Assembly (NCBI RefSeq): GCF_004327355.1
Contig: NZ_QJUM01000002.1
Coordinates: 234,124-298,123, forward strand
Direction: 5' to 3'
From: Phytopseudomonas dryadis
GTDB lineage: Bacteria > Pseudomonadota > Gammaproteobacteria > Pseudomonadales > Pseudomonadaceae
DNA: 64,000 bases
Shown here: positions 25,666 to 35,011 of the stretch, piece by piece
How the letters are laid out: every line of letters begins with the position of its first letter
Position numbering within the stretch: position 1 is the first letter of the stretch
Made by a program: the position numbers and the translations under genes
Notes under the pieces: generated by a model
Database searches by the model: none
What the model saw: only the letters and a program-made list of their open reading frames with translations
What the model was told of the DNA's origin: nothing

Positions 25666-27624
25666 ATGGCCGACCATCACGCACAACTCGACTGGAACGC
25701 ACAGGGTCAACCCAGCTCCCGCCAGTACGCCGACATCTATTTCTCCCAGGACAACGGCCTGGAAGAAACCCGCTACGTGTTCCTCGCCAACAACGACCTG
25801 CCGGCACGCTGCGCCGCGCTGGGCGCCGGCGAGCAACTGGTGATCGGCGAAACCGGCTTCGGCACCGGGCTGAATTTCCTCTGCGCCTGGGAATTGTTCG
25901 AGGCCCAGGCCCCGGCCGATGCGCGCCTGCACTTCGTCAGCGTGGAAAAGCATCCGCTGAGCCACGCCGACCTGCGGCGCGCCCTGGCGCTGTGGCCGCA
26001 ACTGGCGCCCTACAGCGAACAACTGCTGAGCTGCTACGTGGCTCTGCACCCGGGCTTCCAGCGCCTGGTGCTGGGCGGCGGCCGCATCGTGCTGACGCTG
26101 ATGATCGGCGACGCCACGGCCATGCTGACGCAGCTCGACGCGCGCATCGATGCCTGGTTCCTCGACGGTTTCGCGCCCGCGAAGAACCCCGAGATGTGGA
26201 CTCAGGAACTGTTCATCGAACTGGCCAGGCTGAGCGCGCCGGGCACCACGATCGGCACCTTCACCAGCACCGGTTACGTGCGCCGCGGGCTCAACGAGGT
26301 CGGCTTCCAGATGCGGCGCGTCCCTGGCCAGGGCAAGAAATGGGAAGTGCTGCGCGGCACCTTCGCGGCCGCGCCCAGCCAGGGCGGCAAACCCTGGTTC
26401 GCGCGGCCCGCCCGGCAGCGCGGCGAGCGTCGCGCCCTGGTCATCGGCGCCGGGCTGGCCGGCTGCGCCAGTGCGTCGAGCCTGGCCGCGCGCGGCTGGC
26501 AGGTGGAGCTGCTGGAGCGTCATGGCGACATCGCCGAGGAAGCCTCGGGCAACCCCCAGGGCGTGCTGTACCTCAAGCTGTCCGCCCATGGCACGGCGCT
26601 GTCGCGCCTGATCGTCGCGGGTTTCGGCCACACCCGCCGCCTGCTCGAACGCCTGCACAAAGGCCGGGACTGGGATGACTGCGGCGTCCTGCAACTGGCC
26701 TTCGACGAGCGCGAGGCACAGCGCCAGGCCAAACTGGCCGCGGCCTTTCCCAGCGACCTGCTGGTCAGCCTGACGCGCGACGCCGCCGCGGCGAAGGCCG
26801 GCGTGGCCCTGGCCACGGGCGGGCTGTTCTACCCCGAAGCGGGCTGGGTGCACCCACCAGCGCTGTGCCGGCAGTTGATCGAGCACCCCGGCATCCGCCT
26901 GCACAGCCACCGGGAAGCCCTGCAACTGCGCCGCGCCGGGGATGGCTGGCAGGCCTGGAACGGCGATCGCCTGATCGCCAGTGCGCCGGTGGTCATTCTC
27001 GCTGGCGCGGCGGACATCACCCGTTTCGCCCAGTGCGAGCAGCTGCCGCTCAAGCGCATCCGCGGGCAGATCAGCCGTCTGCCGGCCAGCCCCTCCAGCT
27101 CGGCACTGAGCACGGTGGTCTGCGCCGAAGGCTACGTCGCCCCGGCGCGCGACGGCGAACACACCCTCGGCGCCAGCTTCGATTTCAGCAGCGACGACCT
27201 GACCCCGAGCAGTGCCGAGCATGCCGGCAACCTGCGCCTGCTCGAGGAGATTTCCAGCGACCTGGCCGAACGCCTGCAGGCCGGCACGCTGGCGCCGGAC
27301 AGTCTGCAAGGCCGCGCCGCCTTTCGCTGCACCAGCCCGGATTATCTGCCGATCATCGGCCCCCTGGCCGACGCCCAGGCGTTCGCCGAAGCCTATGCGC
27401 CGCTCGCCCGCGACGCGCGGCAGGTACCGCAGGCGCCCTGCCCATGGCTGGAGGGGCTGTACGTCAATAGCGGGCATGGTTCACGCGGGCTGATCAGCGC
27501 GCCCCTGTCGGGCGAGCTGCTCGCCGCCTGGCTCGACGACGAGCCGCTCCCCGTGCCGCGGGACGTCGCCGAAGCCTGCCATCCCAACCGCTTCGCCCTG
27601 CGGCGCTTGATCCGCAACGACTGA
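25666..27624 (+). CDS. mnmC: Bifunctional tRNA 5-methylaminomethyl-2-thiouridine biosynthesis protein MnmC
   Basis: 652 residues. ATG 25666 (MADHHAQLDWNAQGQ); the frame stays open upstream but into the GntR gene. The N-terminal methyltransferase domain (~1-245) has the SAM loop GETGFGTGLNFL and WFLDGFAPAKNPEMW. The C-terminal FAD oxidase (~270-640) has ALVIGAGLAGCASA and the DAO-like end YVNSGHGSRGLISAPLSGELL. MnmC removes the carboxymethyl group from cmnm5U34 and then methylates the product to mnm5(s2)U34 in tRNAs. It is a single gene with its own promoter region after gntR. Confidence 0.95.
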   Translation: MADHHAQLDWNAQGQPSSRQYADIYFSQDNGLEETRYVFLANNDLPARCAALGAGEQLVIGETGFGTGLNFLCAWELFEAQAPADARLHFVSVEKHPLSHADLRRALALWPQLAPYSEQLLSCYVALHPGFQRLVLGGGRIVLTLMIGDATAMLTQLDARIDAWFLDGFAPAKNPEMWTQELFIELARLSAPGTTIGTFTSTGYVRRGLNEVGFQMRRVPGQGKKWEVLRGTFAAAPSQGGKPWFARPARQRGERRALVIGAGLAGCASASSLAARGWQVELLERHGDIAEEASGNPQGVLYLKLSAHGTALSRLIVAGFGHTRRLLERLHKGRDWDDCGVLQLAFDEREAQRQAKLAAAFPSDLLVSLTRDAAAAKAGVALATGGLFYPEAGWVHPPALCRQLIEHPGIRLHSHREALQLRRAGDGWQAWNGDRLIASAPVVILAGAADITRFAQCEQLPLKRIRGQISRLPASPSSSALSTVVCAEGYVAPARDGEHTLGASFDFSSDDLTPSSAEHAGNLRLLEEISSDLAERLQAGTLAPDSLQGRAAFRCTSPDYLPIIGPLADAQAFAEAYAPLARDARQVPQAPCPWLEGLYVNSGHGSRGLISAPLSGELLAAWLDDEPLPVPRDVAEACHPNRFALRRLIRND

Positions 27625-27633
27625 CCCGGCCGA

Positions 27634-28971
27634 TCAGCCTTGCGGCGACGCCTTGTCGTGGTTGACGTGAACGGCGAAGCGGTTCACCGCGCTGACCACA
27701 TGCTGGGCGCCATCCTGGATCTCCAGAATCACCGAGCCCGCCTGGTTGGCCAACGCCAGCCCCTGCTCCACCTGGCTCCTGCTCTGGGTCATGCTGTCGA
27801 CCGCGGTCTGCGCCAGTTGCTGGTTGCGCTGGACCACCTCGATGATCTCCTCGGTCGCCGAACTGGTGCGCCCGGCCAGTTGCCGCACCTCGTCGGCGAC
27901 CACGGCGAAACCGCGCCCCTGCTCGCCAGCCCTGGCCGCTTCGATGGCGGCATTGAGCGCCAGCAGGTTGGTCTGCTGGGCGATGCCGCTGATGGTCTGC
28001 ACGATGGAGCTGATGAGCACCGATTGCTTGCCCAGGTCCTCGATCTCATGAGCCGCGCTCTGAATCTGCTCGGCGAGCCGGTTCATGATGGCCGCCGTGT
28101 CCTGAGTCACCTGCGCGCCACGCTGGGTACTGGCGTCGGTCTCGCGCGAGACCCTGTAGGCGATATCCGCCGCCTCGCTGATCTCGTTTTCCCGGTTCAC
28201 CTGCTCGGTGACGATGATCGCGAACTTGACCACCTTGTACAGCTCGTCACGGGTGTTGAGCACCGGGTTGTAGGTGGCCTCCAGCCATACCGTCCGGCCA
28301 TTGCTGTCGATCCGCCTGAAACGATCGGCCACGTACTCGCCACTATTGAGACGCCGCCAGAATTCCTGATAGCCGGGTGAACGCACGTCCTCCGGGTCGC
28401 AGAACAGACTGTGATGCCGGCCCTTGATGTCCTCGAGCCGGTAGCCCATGGCCTGCAGGAAGCGGTCGTTGGCGGTGAGCACTTCGCCCTCGAGGTTGAA
28501 CTCGATGACCGCGGTCGAGCGCAGCAAGGCCTTGATCAAGCCTTCGTTCTCCTTGGCCAGCTCGACCGACTCGGTCACGTCACGGGCGAAGCAAAGCGTT
28601 TTGTAAACCTGCCCCGACGCATCCTTGAGTGGCTGCCAGACCGCTCGTAACCAGATTTCCCGGCCATCGCGGCGCAGAAAACGGTAGTGATCGCTGATGT
28701 GCCTGCCACTGGCGATCGCCTCCTTGAGGCCCCGGTAACACGCCAGTTGCTTGACATAGTCGGGGATGAGGTCGTCCAGCGGACGCTGCTGCAATTCTTC
28801 CCGGGTGTACTGCAGCGCATCCAGGAAGCGCTGGTTGACCGATTCCAGCAGACCGCCATCATCGATGGTGAACGAGATCAGTTCGTCCTCTATCGCCTCC
28901 TTGATCTGGCGTAGCTCAGTCAGCTCCGCACGTTGTTCCGACAGCTCCTGCTTAAGATGGCGACCGAACAT
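27634..28971 (-). CDS. Soluble methyl-accepting protein with two PAS domains (BdlA-like)
   Basis: 445 residues with no membrane segment. Two PAS domains with PAC ends (~25-135, [18 protein letters not shown]; ~145-260, [20 protein letters not shown]) precede a chemoreceptor signalling domain with the conserved hairpin tip [24 protein letters not shown]. The architecture matches the P. aeruginosa biofilm-dispersion protein BdlA and related cytoplasmic redox or energy sensors (Aer-like). It should feed CheA. The ribosome site GGGAGAAGG precedes ATG 28971. Which ligand or cofactor the PAS domains hold cannot be seen. Confidence 0.9.
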   Translation of the reverse strand: MFGRHLKQELSEQRAELTELRQIKEAIEDELISFTIDDGGLLESVNQRFLDALQYTREELQQRPLDDLIPDYVKQLACYRGLKEAIASGRHISDHYRFLRRDGREIWLRAVWQPLKDASGQVYKTLCFARDVTESVELAKENEGLIKALLRSTAVIEFNLEGEVLTANDRFLQAMGYRLEDIKGRHHSLFCDPEDVRSPGYQEFWRRLNSGEYVADRFRRIDSNGRTVWLEATYNPVLNTRDELYKVVKFAIIVTEQVNRENEISEAADIAYRVSRETDASTQRGAQVTQDTAAIMNRLAEQIQSAAHEIEDLGKQSVLISSIVQTISGIAQQTNLLALNAAIEAARAGEQGRGFAVVADEVRQLAGRTSSATEEIIEVVQRNQQLAQTAVDSMTQSRSQVEQGLALANQAGSVILEIQDGAQHVVSAVNRFAVHVNHDKASPQG

Positions 28972-29401
28972 GTGCCCTTCTCCCTTGATGGCAACTACCC
29001 ACTACAGTAAAGCTCATCAGGATTGTGGTTTCGTCCGTATGCCGTACTCCCCGACGAGTGGAAGCCTCTAGCGCGATATTTTCAGGCCTTTACACAGGTA
29101 TCTCCGGGCGCCCGGGAACGCCGCAGACGTGCGCAAGGGCAAGGCGTCGCCGCCAGCGAATTCCACCGTGGGAGCAGGAGCCGGACCTTGAACCGCCGGG
29201 AGGTTTTATTGAACGATCACGCCTTGCGGGGACTCGAAAAGGCTCGGGTGCTCACGGCGATCCCGTGTTCGGCCCCCATGAACGCTTCGATCGTCTCCGG
29301 CGCGCTCTGGAGCGAGAGGGAAAATCAGAACCGGTACAACACTGGTACGGACTGACGGTAAGGAGGAACAGAGCCCAGGAATTACACGGGCTTTATAGAC
29401 T
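28972..29401. other. 430-bp gap between chemoreceptor and NAGGN genes
   Basis: This gap must hold the divergent promoters of the chemoreceptor and of the NAGGN genes. I see no repeat, RNA gene or convincing small reading frame. The asnO ATG at 29402 lacks a close ribosome site; the nearest strong one, AAGGAGG (29359-29365), is 36 bases upstream, and only a weak GGGC is near. A long structured leader is therefore possible. Confidence 0.4.
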
Positions 29402-31171
29402 ATGTGCGGAATAGCAGGCGAATTACGCTTCGATAACCGACCGGCCGACCTGGCCGCCGTCGAACGCATCACCCACCACCTGGCGCCGCGCGGCCCGGAT
29501 GCCCACGGTTTCCATAGTCAGGGGCCCATCGCCCTGGGCCATCGCCGGCTGAAGATCATGGATCTCGCCGAAGCCTCGGGCCAGCCGATGATCGACAACG
29601 ATCTGGGCCTGTCGATGGTGTTCAACGGCGCCATCTACAACTACCCAGAACTGCGCAACGAGCTGGAACAGCTCGGCTACCGCTTCTTCTCCGGCGGCGA
29701 CACCGAAGTGCTGCTCAAGGGCTACCACGCCTGGGGCAGCGAACTGCTGCCCAGGCTCAACGGCATGTTCGCCTTCGCCATCTGGGAGCGTGACGCGCAG
29801 AAGCTGTTCATCGCCCGCGACCGTCTCGGCGTCAAGCCGCTGTACCTGTCCAGGAGCCGCGATCGCCTGCGCTTCGCCTCGAGCCTGCCCGCGCTGCTGC
29901 AGGGCGGTGATATCGGCAAGACCCTGGACCCGATCGCGCTCAACCACTACCTGAACTTCCACGCCGTGGTGCCGGCGCCGCGCACCATTCTCGCCGGGGT
30001 CGAAAAACTGCCGCCGGCCACCTGGATGCGTGTCGACGCCCAGGGCAAAGTCGAGCAGCAGGTCTGGTGGACACTGCCCTACGGCCCCCGGGGCGAGGAA
30101 GCCGGCTTCGGCCTGGAAGAATGGCGTGACCGCGTGCTCGACGGCATGCGCGAAGCCGTGTCCATCCGCCAGCGCGCCGCCGTGGATGTCGGTGTGCTGC
30201 TGTCCGGCGGCGTCGACTCGAGCATGCTGGTCGGCCTGCTGCGCGAGGCCGGGGTGGACAACCTGCTGACCTTCTCCATCGGCTTCCAGGATGCCGGTGG
30301 CGAGCGCGGCGACGAGTTCCAGTATTCCGACCTGATCGCCCAGCGCTTCGACACCCGGCACCATCAGCTGCGTATCGGCGAGAACGAGATTCTCGAGCAG
30401 TTGCCAGCGGCCTTCCGCGCCATGAGCGAGCCGATGGTCAGCCACGACTGCATCGCCTTCTACCTGCTGTCGCGGGAAGTGGCCAAGCACTGCAAGGTGG
30501 TACAGAGCGGTCAGGGCGCCGACGAGCTGTTCGCCGGTTACCACTGGTACCCGCTGGTCGATGGCGCCGAGGATGCCTTCAGCGCCTACCGCAAGGCCTT
30601 CTTCGACCGCGACCACGAGGAATACGCCGCCTGCGTGCAACCCGCCTGGCTGACCGACGACGCCGCCGGCGAGTTCGTCCGCCAGCACTTCGCCCAGCCC
30701 GGCGCCGAGGCGGCGGTGGACAAGGCCCTGCGCCTGGACAGCACGGTGATGCTGGTCGACGATCCGGTCAAGCGGGTCGACAACATGACCATGGCCTGGG
30801 GCCTGGAAGCGCGCACCCCGTTCCTGGACTACCGTCTGGCCGAACTTTCCGCACGCATCCCCGCTCGGTTCAAACTACCGGATGGCGGCAAGTACGTGCT
30901 CAAGGAAGCGGCCCGCCAGGTGATTCCGGCGGAAGTGATCGACCGCAAGAAGGGCTACTTCCCGGTGCCCGGCCTCAAGCACCTGGAAGGCGCGACGCTG
31001 GGCTGGGTACGCGAGCTGCTGGTGGACCCGAGCCAGGATCGCGGGCTGTTCAACCCGGCCATGCTCGACCGCCTGCTGACCGACCCACAGGGTCAGCTGA
31101 CCCCCCTGCACGGCTCCAAGCTGTGGCAGATGGCGGCACTGAACCTGTGGCTGAGCGAACAGGGACTGTAA
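29402..31171 (+). CDS. asnO: N-acetylglutaminylglutamine amidotransferase (asparagine-synthase type)
   Basis: 589 residues. Class II glutamine amidotransferase with the nucleophile Cys2 (MCGIAGELRF) and GDTEVLLKGYHAWG, followed by an asparagine-synthase domain with the PP loop SGGVDSSML. NAGGN-type enzymes convert N-acetylglutaminylglutamine to its amide, an osmolyte of Pseudomonas and related bacteria. The call rests on the next genes (GNAT/ATP-grasp synthetase, M42 peptidase), which form the known NAGGN locus. It is cytoplasmic and probably induced by high osmolarity. Confidence 0.92.
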   Translation: MCGIAGELRFDNRPADLAAVERITHHLAPRGPDAHGFHSQGPIALGHRRLKIMDLAEASGQPMIDNDLGLSMVFNGAIYNYPELRNELEQLGYRFFSGGDTEVLLKGYHAWGSELLPRLNGMFAFAIWERDAQKLFIARDRLGVKPLYLSRSRDRLRFASSLPALLQGGDIGKTLDPIALNHYLNFHAVVPAPRTILAGVEKLPPATWMRVDAQGKVEQQVWWTLPYGPRGEEAGFGLEEWRDRVLDGMREAVSIRQRAAVDVGVLLSGGVDSSMLVGLLREAGVDNLLTFSIGFQDAGGERGDEFQYSDLIAQRFDTRHHQLRIGENEILEQLPAAFRAMSEPMVSHDCIAFYLLSREVAKHCKVVQSGQGADELFAGYHWYPLVDGAEDAFSAYRKAFFDRDHEEYAACVQPAWLTDDAAGEFVRQHFAQPGAEAAVDKALRLDSTVMLVDDPVKRVDNMTMAWGLEARTPFLDYRLAELSARIPARFKLPDGGKYVLKEAARQVIPAEVIDRKKGYFPVPGLKHLEGATLGWVRELLVDPSQDRGLFNPAMLDRLLTDPQGQLTPLHGSKLWQMAALNLWLSEQGL

Positions 31172-31178
31172 ACTGGCC

Positions 31179-31199
31179 CGGGGCGCTTCGGGCGCCCCG
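31179..31199. terminator. GC-rich hairpin between asnO and ngg
   Basis: An 8-bp stem, CGGGGCGC with GCGCCCCG, closes a TTCGG loop directly after asnO. No T-run follows, so it may attenuate rather than end transcription before the synthetase gene. Confidence 0.4.
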
Positions 31200-31304
31200 T
31201 CACCTATCAGGAATGGCCGCAGCCGCCTCGCCGCGGCTCACCGAACAGGCCAACAGACGCCCGCGGACACGTTCCGGGCGATGCGAAAGCAAAGGACTTC
31301 TCCA

Positions 31305-33044
31305 ATGCGAGCCACTGCCCTCAATCAACGCCTCCTACGCGGTCAACCCCCGTCCTACGAACGCCTGCAGGCACGCTTCGCCGAAGAACACGGCGATGGC
31401 ATCTGCCAGCCGCGCGTGGTGCATTGCGGCTGGGGCCGGCTGCTGATCGGACACACCTTCCCGGACGCCGCCGTGCTGGCCGAGGAACTGCTCACCGAAG
31501 AGCCTGGCGAACGCGATATCGCCCTGTACGTGGCGGCGCCGCAGCAGGTGCTGGCCCAGGCCCCGCAGCAGCTGTTCCTCGACCCCTCCGACACCCTGCG
31601 CCTGTGGTTCAGCGACTATCGCCAGGCGCGCCGGGGTTTTCGTGGTTTCCGCATCCGCCGCGCCCAGGCGCCGGAAGACTGGCAGGCGATCAACTGCCTG
31701 TACCAGATGCGCGGCATGCTGCCCATCGATCCGGACAAGCTGACGCCGCGCCACCAGGGTGGCCCGGTGTATTGGCTGGCCGAAGATGAAGACAGCGGCG
31801 CGGTGATCGGCAGCGTGATGGGGCTCAACCACCAGAAGGCCTACCGCGATCCGGAAAACGGCAGCAGCCTGTGGTGCCTGGCGGTCGACCCGACCTGCAG
31901 CCGCCCCGGCGTCGGCGAAGTGCTGGTGCGCCACCTCGTCGAACACTTCATGAGCCGCGGCCTGAGCTACCTCGACCTGTCCGTGCTGCACGACAACGAC
32001 CAGGCCAAGAAGCTGTATGCCAAGCTCGGTTTTCGCGAGCTGCAGACCTTCAGCATCAAGCGCAAGAACGGCATCAACCAGCCCCTGTTCCTCGGCCCCG
32101 GCCCGGATGAGGAGCTCAACCCCTACGCGCGCATCATCGTCAACGAAGCCCGCCGGCGCGGCATCGAGGCGCATATCGACGATGCCGAAGCCGGCCTGTT
32201 CACCCTCAGCCATGGCGGACGCCGCGTGCGCTGCCGCGAGTCGCTGACCGACCTGACCAGCGCCGTGACCATGACCCTGTGCCAGGACAAGCGCCTGACC
32301 CATCGTACCCTCAGCCGCGCCGGCCTGGCCCTGCCGGCCCAGCGTCTGGCCGGCAGCGCCGAGGACAACGCCGCCTTCCTCGCCGAGCATGGCAGCCTGG
32401 TGGTCAAGCCGGTGGATGGCGAACAGGGCCAGGGGGTGGCGGTCGACCTGCGCACGCCGGCCGAAGTGCAGGCGGCCATCGAACGCGCGCTGCCCTTCGA
32501 CGAACGGGTGCTGCTGGAGAGTTATCACCCGGGGTACGACCTGCGCATCGTGGTGATCGGCTTCGAGGTGGTCGCCGCGGCGATCCGCCGTCCGGCCGAG
32601 GTGCTGGGCGACGGTTGCCACAGCATCGGCGAGCTGATCGACGCCCAGAGCCGCCGGCGCCAGGCCGCCACGGCCGGGGAAAGCCGCATCCCCAAGGATG
32701 CGGAAACCCTGCGCACCCTGCACGCCGCGGGCTACGACTACGACAGCGTGCTGCCCCAGGGCAAGCGCATGGCCGTGCGCAAGACCGCCAACCTGCACAC
32801 CGGCGGGATTCTCGAGGACGTGACCGGCATTCTCCACCCGGCCCTCGCCGAGGCCGCGGTGAAGGCGGCCCGCGCCCTGGATATCCCGGTCGTGGGCCTC
32901 GACCTGCTGGTGCCGGCGGCGGATCAGCCCGAACACGTGTTCATCGAAGCCAACGAGCGCGCCGGCCTGGCCAATCACGAGCCGCAGCCCACCGCCGAGC
33001 GCTTTATCGATCTGCTGTTCCCGCTGAGCCGCGTGGTGGCTTGA
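31305..33044 (+). CDS. ngg: N-acetylglutaminylglutamine synthetase (GNAT plus ATP-grasp)
   Basis: 579 residues. ATG 31305 (MRATALNQRLLRG) has AAGGA nine bases upstream. A GNAT acetyltransferase domain (~115-265; SSLWCLAVDPTCSRPGVGEVL, NDQAKKLYAKLGF) is fused to an ATP-grasp ligase (~325-575; GSLVVKPVDGEQGQGVAV, VFIEANERAGLANHEP). This fusion acetylates glutamine and ligates a second glutamine to give N-acetylglutaminylglutamine, the substrate of the amidotransferase before it. The two genes are 133 bp apart with a hairpin in between. Confidence 0.92.
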   Translation: MRATALNQRLLRGQPPSYERLQARFAEEHGDGICQPRVVHCGWGRLLIGHTFPDAAVLAEELLTEEPGERDIALYVAAPQQVLAQAPQQLFLDPSDTLRLWFSDYRQARRGFRGFRIRRAQAPEDWQAINCLYQMRGMLPIDPDKLTPRHQGGPVYWLAEDEDSGAVIGSVMGLNHQKAYRDPENGSSLWCLAVDPTCSRPGVGEVLVRHLVEHFMSRGLSYLDLSVLHDNDQAKKLYAKLGFRELQTFSIKRKNGINQPLFLGPGPDEELNPYARIIVNEARRRGIEAHIDDAEAGLFTLSHGGRRVRCRESLTDLTSAVTMTLCQDKRLTHRTLSRAGLALPAQRLAGSAEDNAAFLAEHGSLVVKPVDGEQGQGVAVDLRTPAEVQAAIERALPFDERVLLESYHPGYDLRIVVIGFEVVAAAIRRPAEVLGDGCHSIGELIDAQSRRRQAATAGESRIPKDAETLRTLHAAGYDYDSVLPQGKRMAVRKTANLHTGGILEDVTGILHPALAEAAVKAARALDIPVVGLDLLVPAADQPEHVFIEANERAGLANHEPQPTAERFIDLLFPLSRVVA

Positions 33045-33185
33045 TGAAACCCTGACGGCAGGCGGCGTGTGCGGCCAGACAGCGTTCGCGCTCGGCACAA
33101 AAGGCGCCTGCCAGCCTGGCCCGATCAGATAAGGTTTTTGTAGGAGCAGGGGGCGCCTACAGAAGAGCGGTAAACCGCCACCCGT

Positions 33186-33345
33186 GTAGGAGCGCCGACC
33201 TCGGCGCGATGCGATGGCGGCCACCCCGCAGAGTCCGTGGCGCGGCCACCATTCGCCGCGGGGGCGCGGCTCCTGCAGGCCGGGGCAGACCGCCGTTTTT
33301 GCGGGCCGGATGCTCGACTGACCGGCATTAGCCTACCGGCCCGCT
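33186..33345. repeat. REP pair plus 65-bp extension, copy 1 (upstream of the M42 peptidase)
   Basis: A REP pair (GTAGGAGCGCCGACCTCGGCGCGATGCG ... GGGGGCGCGGCTCCTGC) continues into ACCGCCGTTTTTGCGGGCC and CGACTGACCGGCATTAGCC. The same arrangement recurs as a direct repeat at 34660-34816. It occupies most of the 33045-33405 gap, in which I see no gene. Confidence 0.75.
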
Positions 33346-33405
33346 CGATTTCTTTGCCGGGCAGACCTTCGCAGGTCTGCCTGCCATCCCACAGATGGAG
33401 ATTCC

Positions 33406-34596
33406 ATGTCGCAACTTCCCGAACCCGATCTCGAGTACCTGCAGAAAGTCCTTCTGGAAATGCTCGCCATCCCCAGCCCCACGGGCTTTACCGACACCAT
33501 CGTGCGTTACGTCGCCGAGCGCCTCACGGAAATCGGCATTCCCTTCGAGATGACCCGCCGCGGCACCATTCGCGCCACCCTCAAAGGCCGCCGCTATAGC
33601 CCGGATCGTGCGGTATCGACCCACCTGGACACCATCGGCGCCATGGTCCGCGAAGTGAAGGACAACGGCCGCCTGGGCCTGACCGCCATCGGCTGCTGGT
33701 CGAGCCGCTTCGCCGAAGGCAGCCGCGTCAGCGTGTTCACCGACCATGGCGTACTGCGTGGCAGCGTGCTGCCGCTGCTGGCCTCCGGCCACGCCTTCAA
33801 TACCGAAGTCGACCAGATGCCGATTTCCTGGGATCACGTCGAACTGCGCCTGGACGCCCTCACCGCCAGCCGCGCCGACAGCGAAAGCCTGGGCGTCTCG
33901 GTGGGCGACTTCGTGGCCTTCGATCCGCTGCCGGAATTCACCGAAAGCGGGCACATCAGCGCCCGCCACCTGGACGACAAGGCCGGCGTCGCCGCCCTGC
34001 TCGCCGCCCTCAAGGCGGTGGTGGAAAGCGGCCAGGAACCGCCGATCGACTGCCACCCGCTGTTCACCATCACCGAGGAAGTGGGTTCCGGCGCCGCCGC
34101 CGCCCTGCCCTGGGACGTCAGCGAATTCGTCGGCATCGATATCGCGCCGGTGGCCCCCGGGCAACGCTCCACCGAACACACGGTCAGCGTGGCCATGCAC
34201 GATTCGGGTGGGCCCTACGACTATCACCTGTCGCGCCAATTGCTGCGCCTGGCCAGCGACCACGAGATCCCGGTGCGCCGCGACCTGTTCCGCTACTACC
34301 ACAGCGACGCCCAGTCGGCGGTCACCGCCGGGCACGACATCCGCACCGCGCTGGTGGCCTTCGGCTGCGACGCCACCCATGGCTACGAGCGCACCCACAT
34401 CGACAGCCTCGCCGCCCTCGCCCGCCTGCTCAGCGCCTACCTGCTCAGCCCGCCGGTATTCGCCAGCGATGCCCAGCCGGCGAAAGGCTCCCTGGAGCGT
34501 TTCAGCCACCAGTTGGAACATGACGCGCAAATGGAGAGCGACACCCGCGTGCCCACCGTCGATAGCCTGGTGGGCACGCGCGAGCGCGACAGCTGA
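33406..34596 (+). CDS. M42-family metallopeptidase of the NAGGN locus
   Basis: 396 residues. Metal ligands of the M42/M20-like fold are visible: STHLDTIG (His, Asp), HLDDKAG (Asp), the catalytic pair ITEEVGSG, GIDIAPVAPG (Asp) and a late His in HGYERTHIDSL. M42 proteins are large self-compartmentalised aminopeptidases. Members in this genomic position are named osmoprotectant NAGGN system peptidases, perhaps degrading the dipeptide, but as far as I know activity is not shown. It is flanked by direct repeats. Confidence 0.9.
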   Translation: MSQLPEPDLEYLQKVLLEMLAIPSPTGFTDTIVRYVAERLTEIGIPFEMTRRGTIRATLKGRRYSPDRAVSTHLDTIGAMVREVKDNGRLGLTAIGCWSSRFAEGSRVSVFTDHGVLRGSVLPLLASGHAFNTEVDQMPISWDHVELRLDALTASRADSESLGVSVGDFVAFDPLPEFTESGHISARHLDDKAGVAALLAALKAVVESGQEPPIDCHPLFTITEEVGSGAAAALPWDVSEFVGIDIAPVAPGQRSTEHTVSVAMHDSGGPYDYHLSRQLLRLASDHEIPVRRDLFRYYHSDAQSAVTAGHDIRTALVAFGCDATHGYERTHIDSLAALARLLSAYLLSPPVFASDAQPAKGSLERFSHQLEHDAQMESDTRVPTVDSLVGTRERDS

Positions 34597-34659
34597 ACGC
34601 GCCTGCGCACGTTGCGCCCATCGGCTAATGCCGATGGGATAAGGGCGGCAACGCCCATG

Positions 34660-34816
34660 TGGGCACGTCGACCTCGGCGCGATGCGGTCGTGGCCATTGC
34701 ACAAAGCGTGTCATGGCCAGCAATCGCCGCGGTGTCGCGGCTCCCACAGGGCCTGGGCAAACCGCCGTTTTGCGGGCCAAACGCTTGACTGACCGGCATT
34801 GGGCCATCGGCCCTCG
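34660..34816. repeat. REP pair plus 65-bp extension, copy 2 (downstream of the M42 peptidase)
   Basis: A degenerate second copy of the 33186-33345 repeat in the same orientation: GTCGACCTCGGCGCGATGCG, CGCCGCGGTGTCGCGGCTCCCAC, then ACCGCCGTTTTGCGGGCC and TTGACTGACCGGCATTGG. The rest of 34597-35011 holds no gene that I can support, and carries the hybrid kinase promoter. Confidence 0.7.
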
Positions 34817-35011
34817 AGGAAAACGGGCAAGCCCGGCCCAAGCCCTTGCGCCTGTCGTTCCGCTTCCGGCTTTTCGACGCTCTTGAGCGCATGGCACGAC
34901 AGCCCTGCCCTCATTCGCTTGAAGGCCGCCGCGCATCCGGGCAAAGTAGCTGGAAAAGGACAATCGGTGCCGCTCGCGAGCCCGGTTCGACGCCCTTGAG
35001 GTTCGCCACGG

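Noticed and set aside
31335..33224. 629-codon minus-strand frame across ngg
   Set aside because: No domain, and it runs into REP sequence; the plus strand has GNAT and ATP-grasp motifs.
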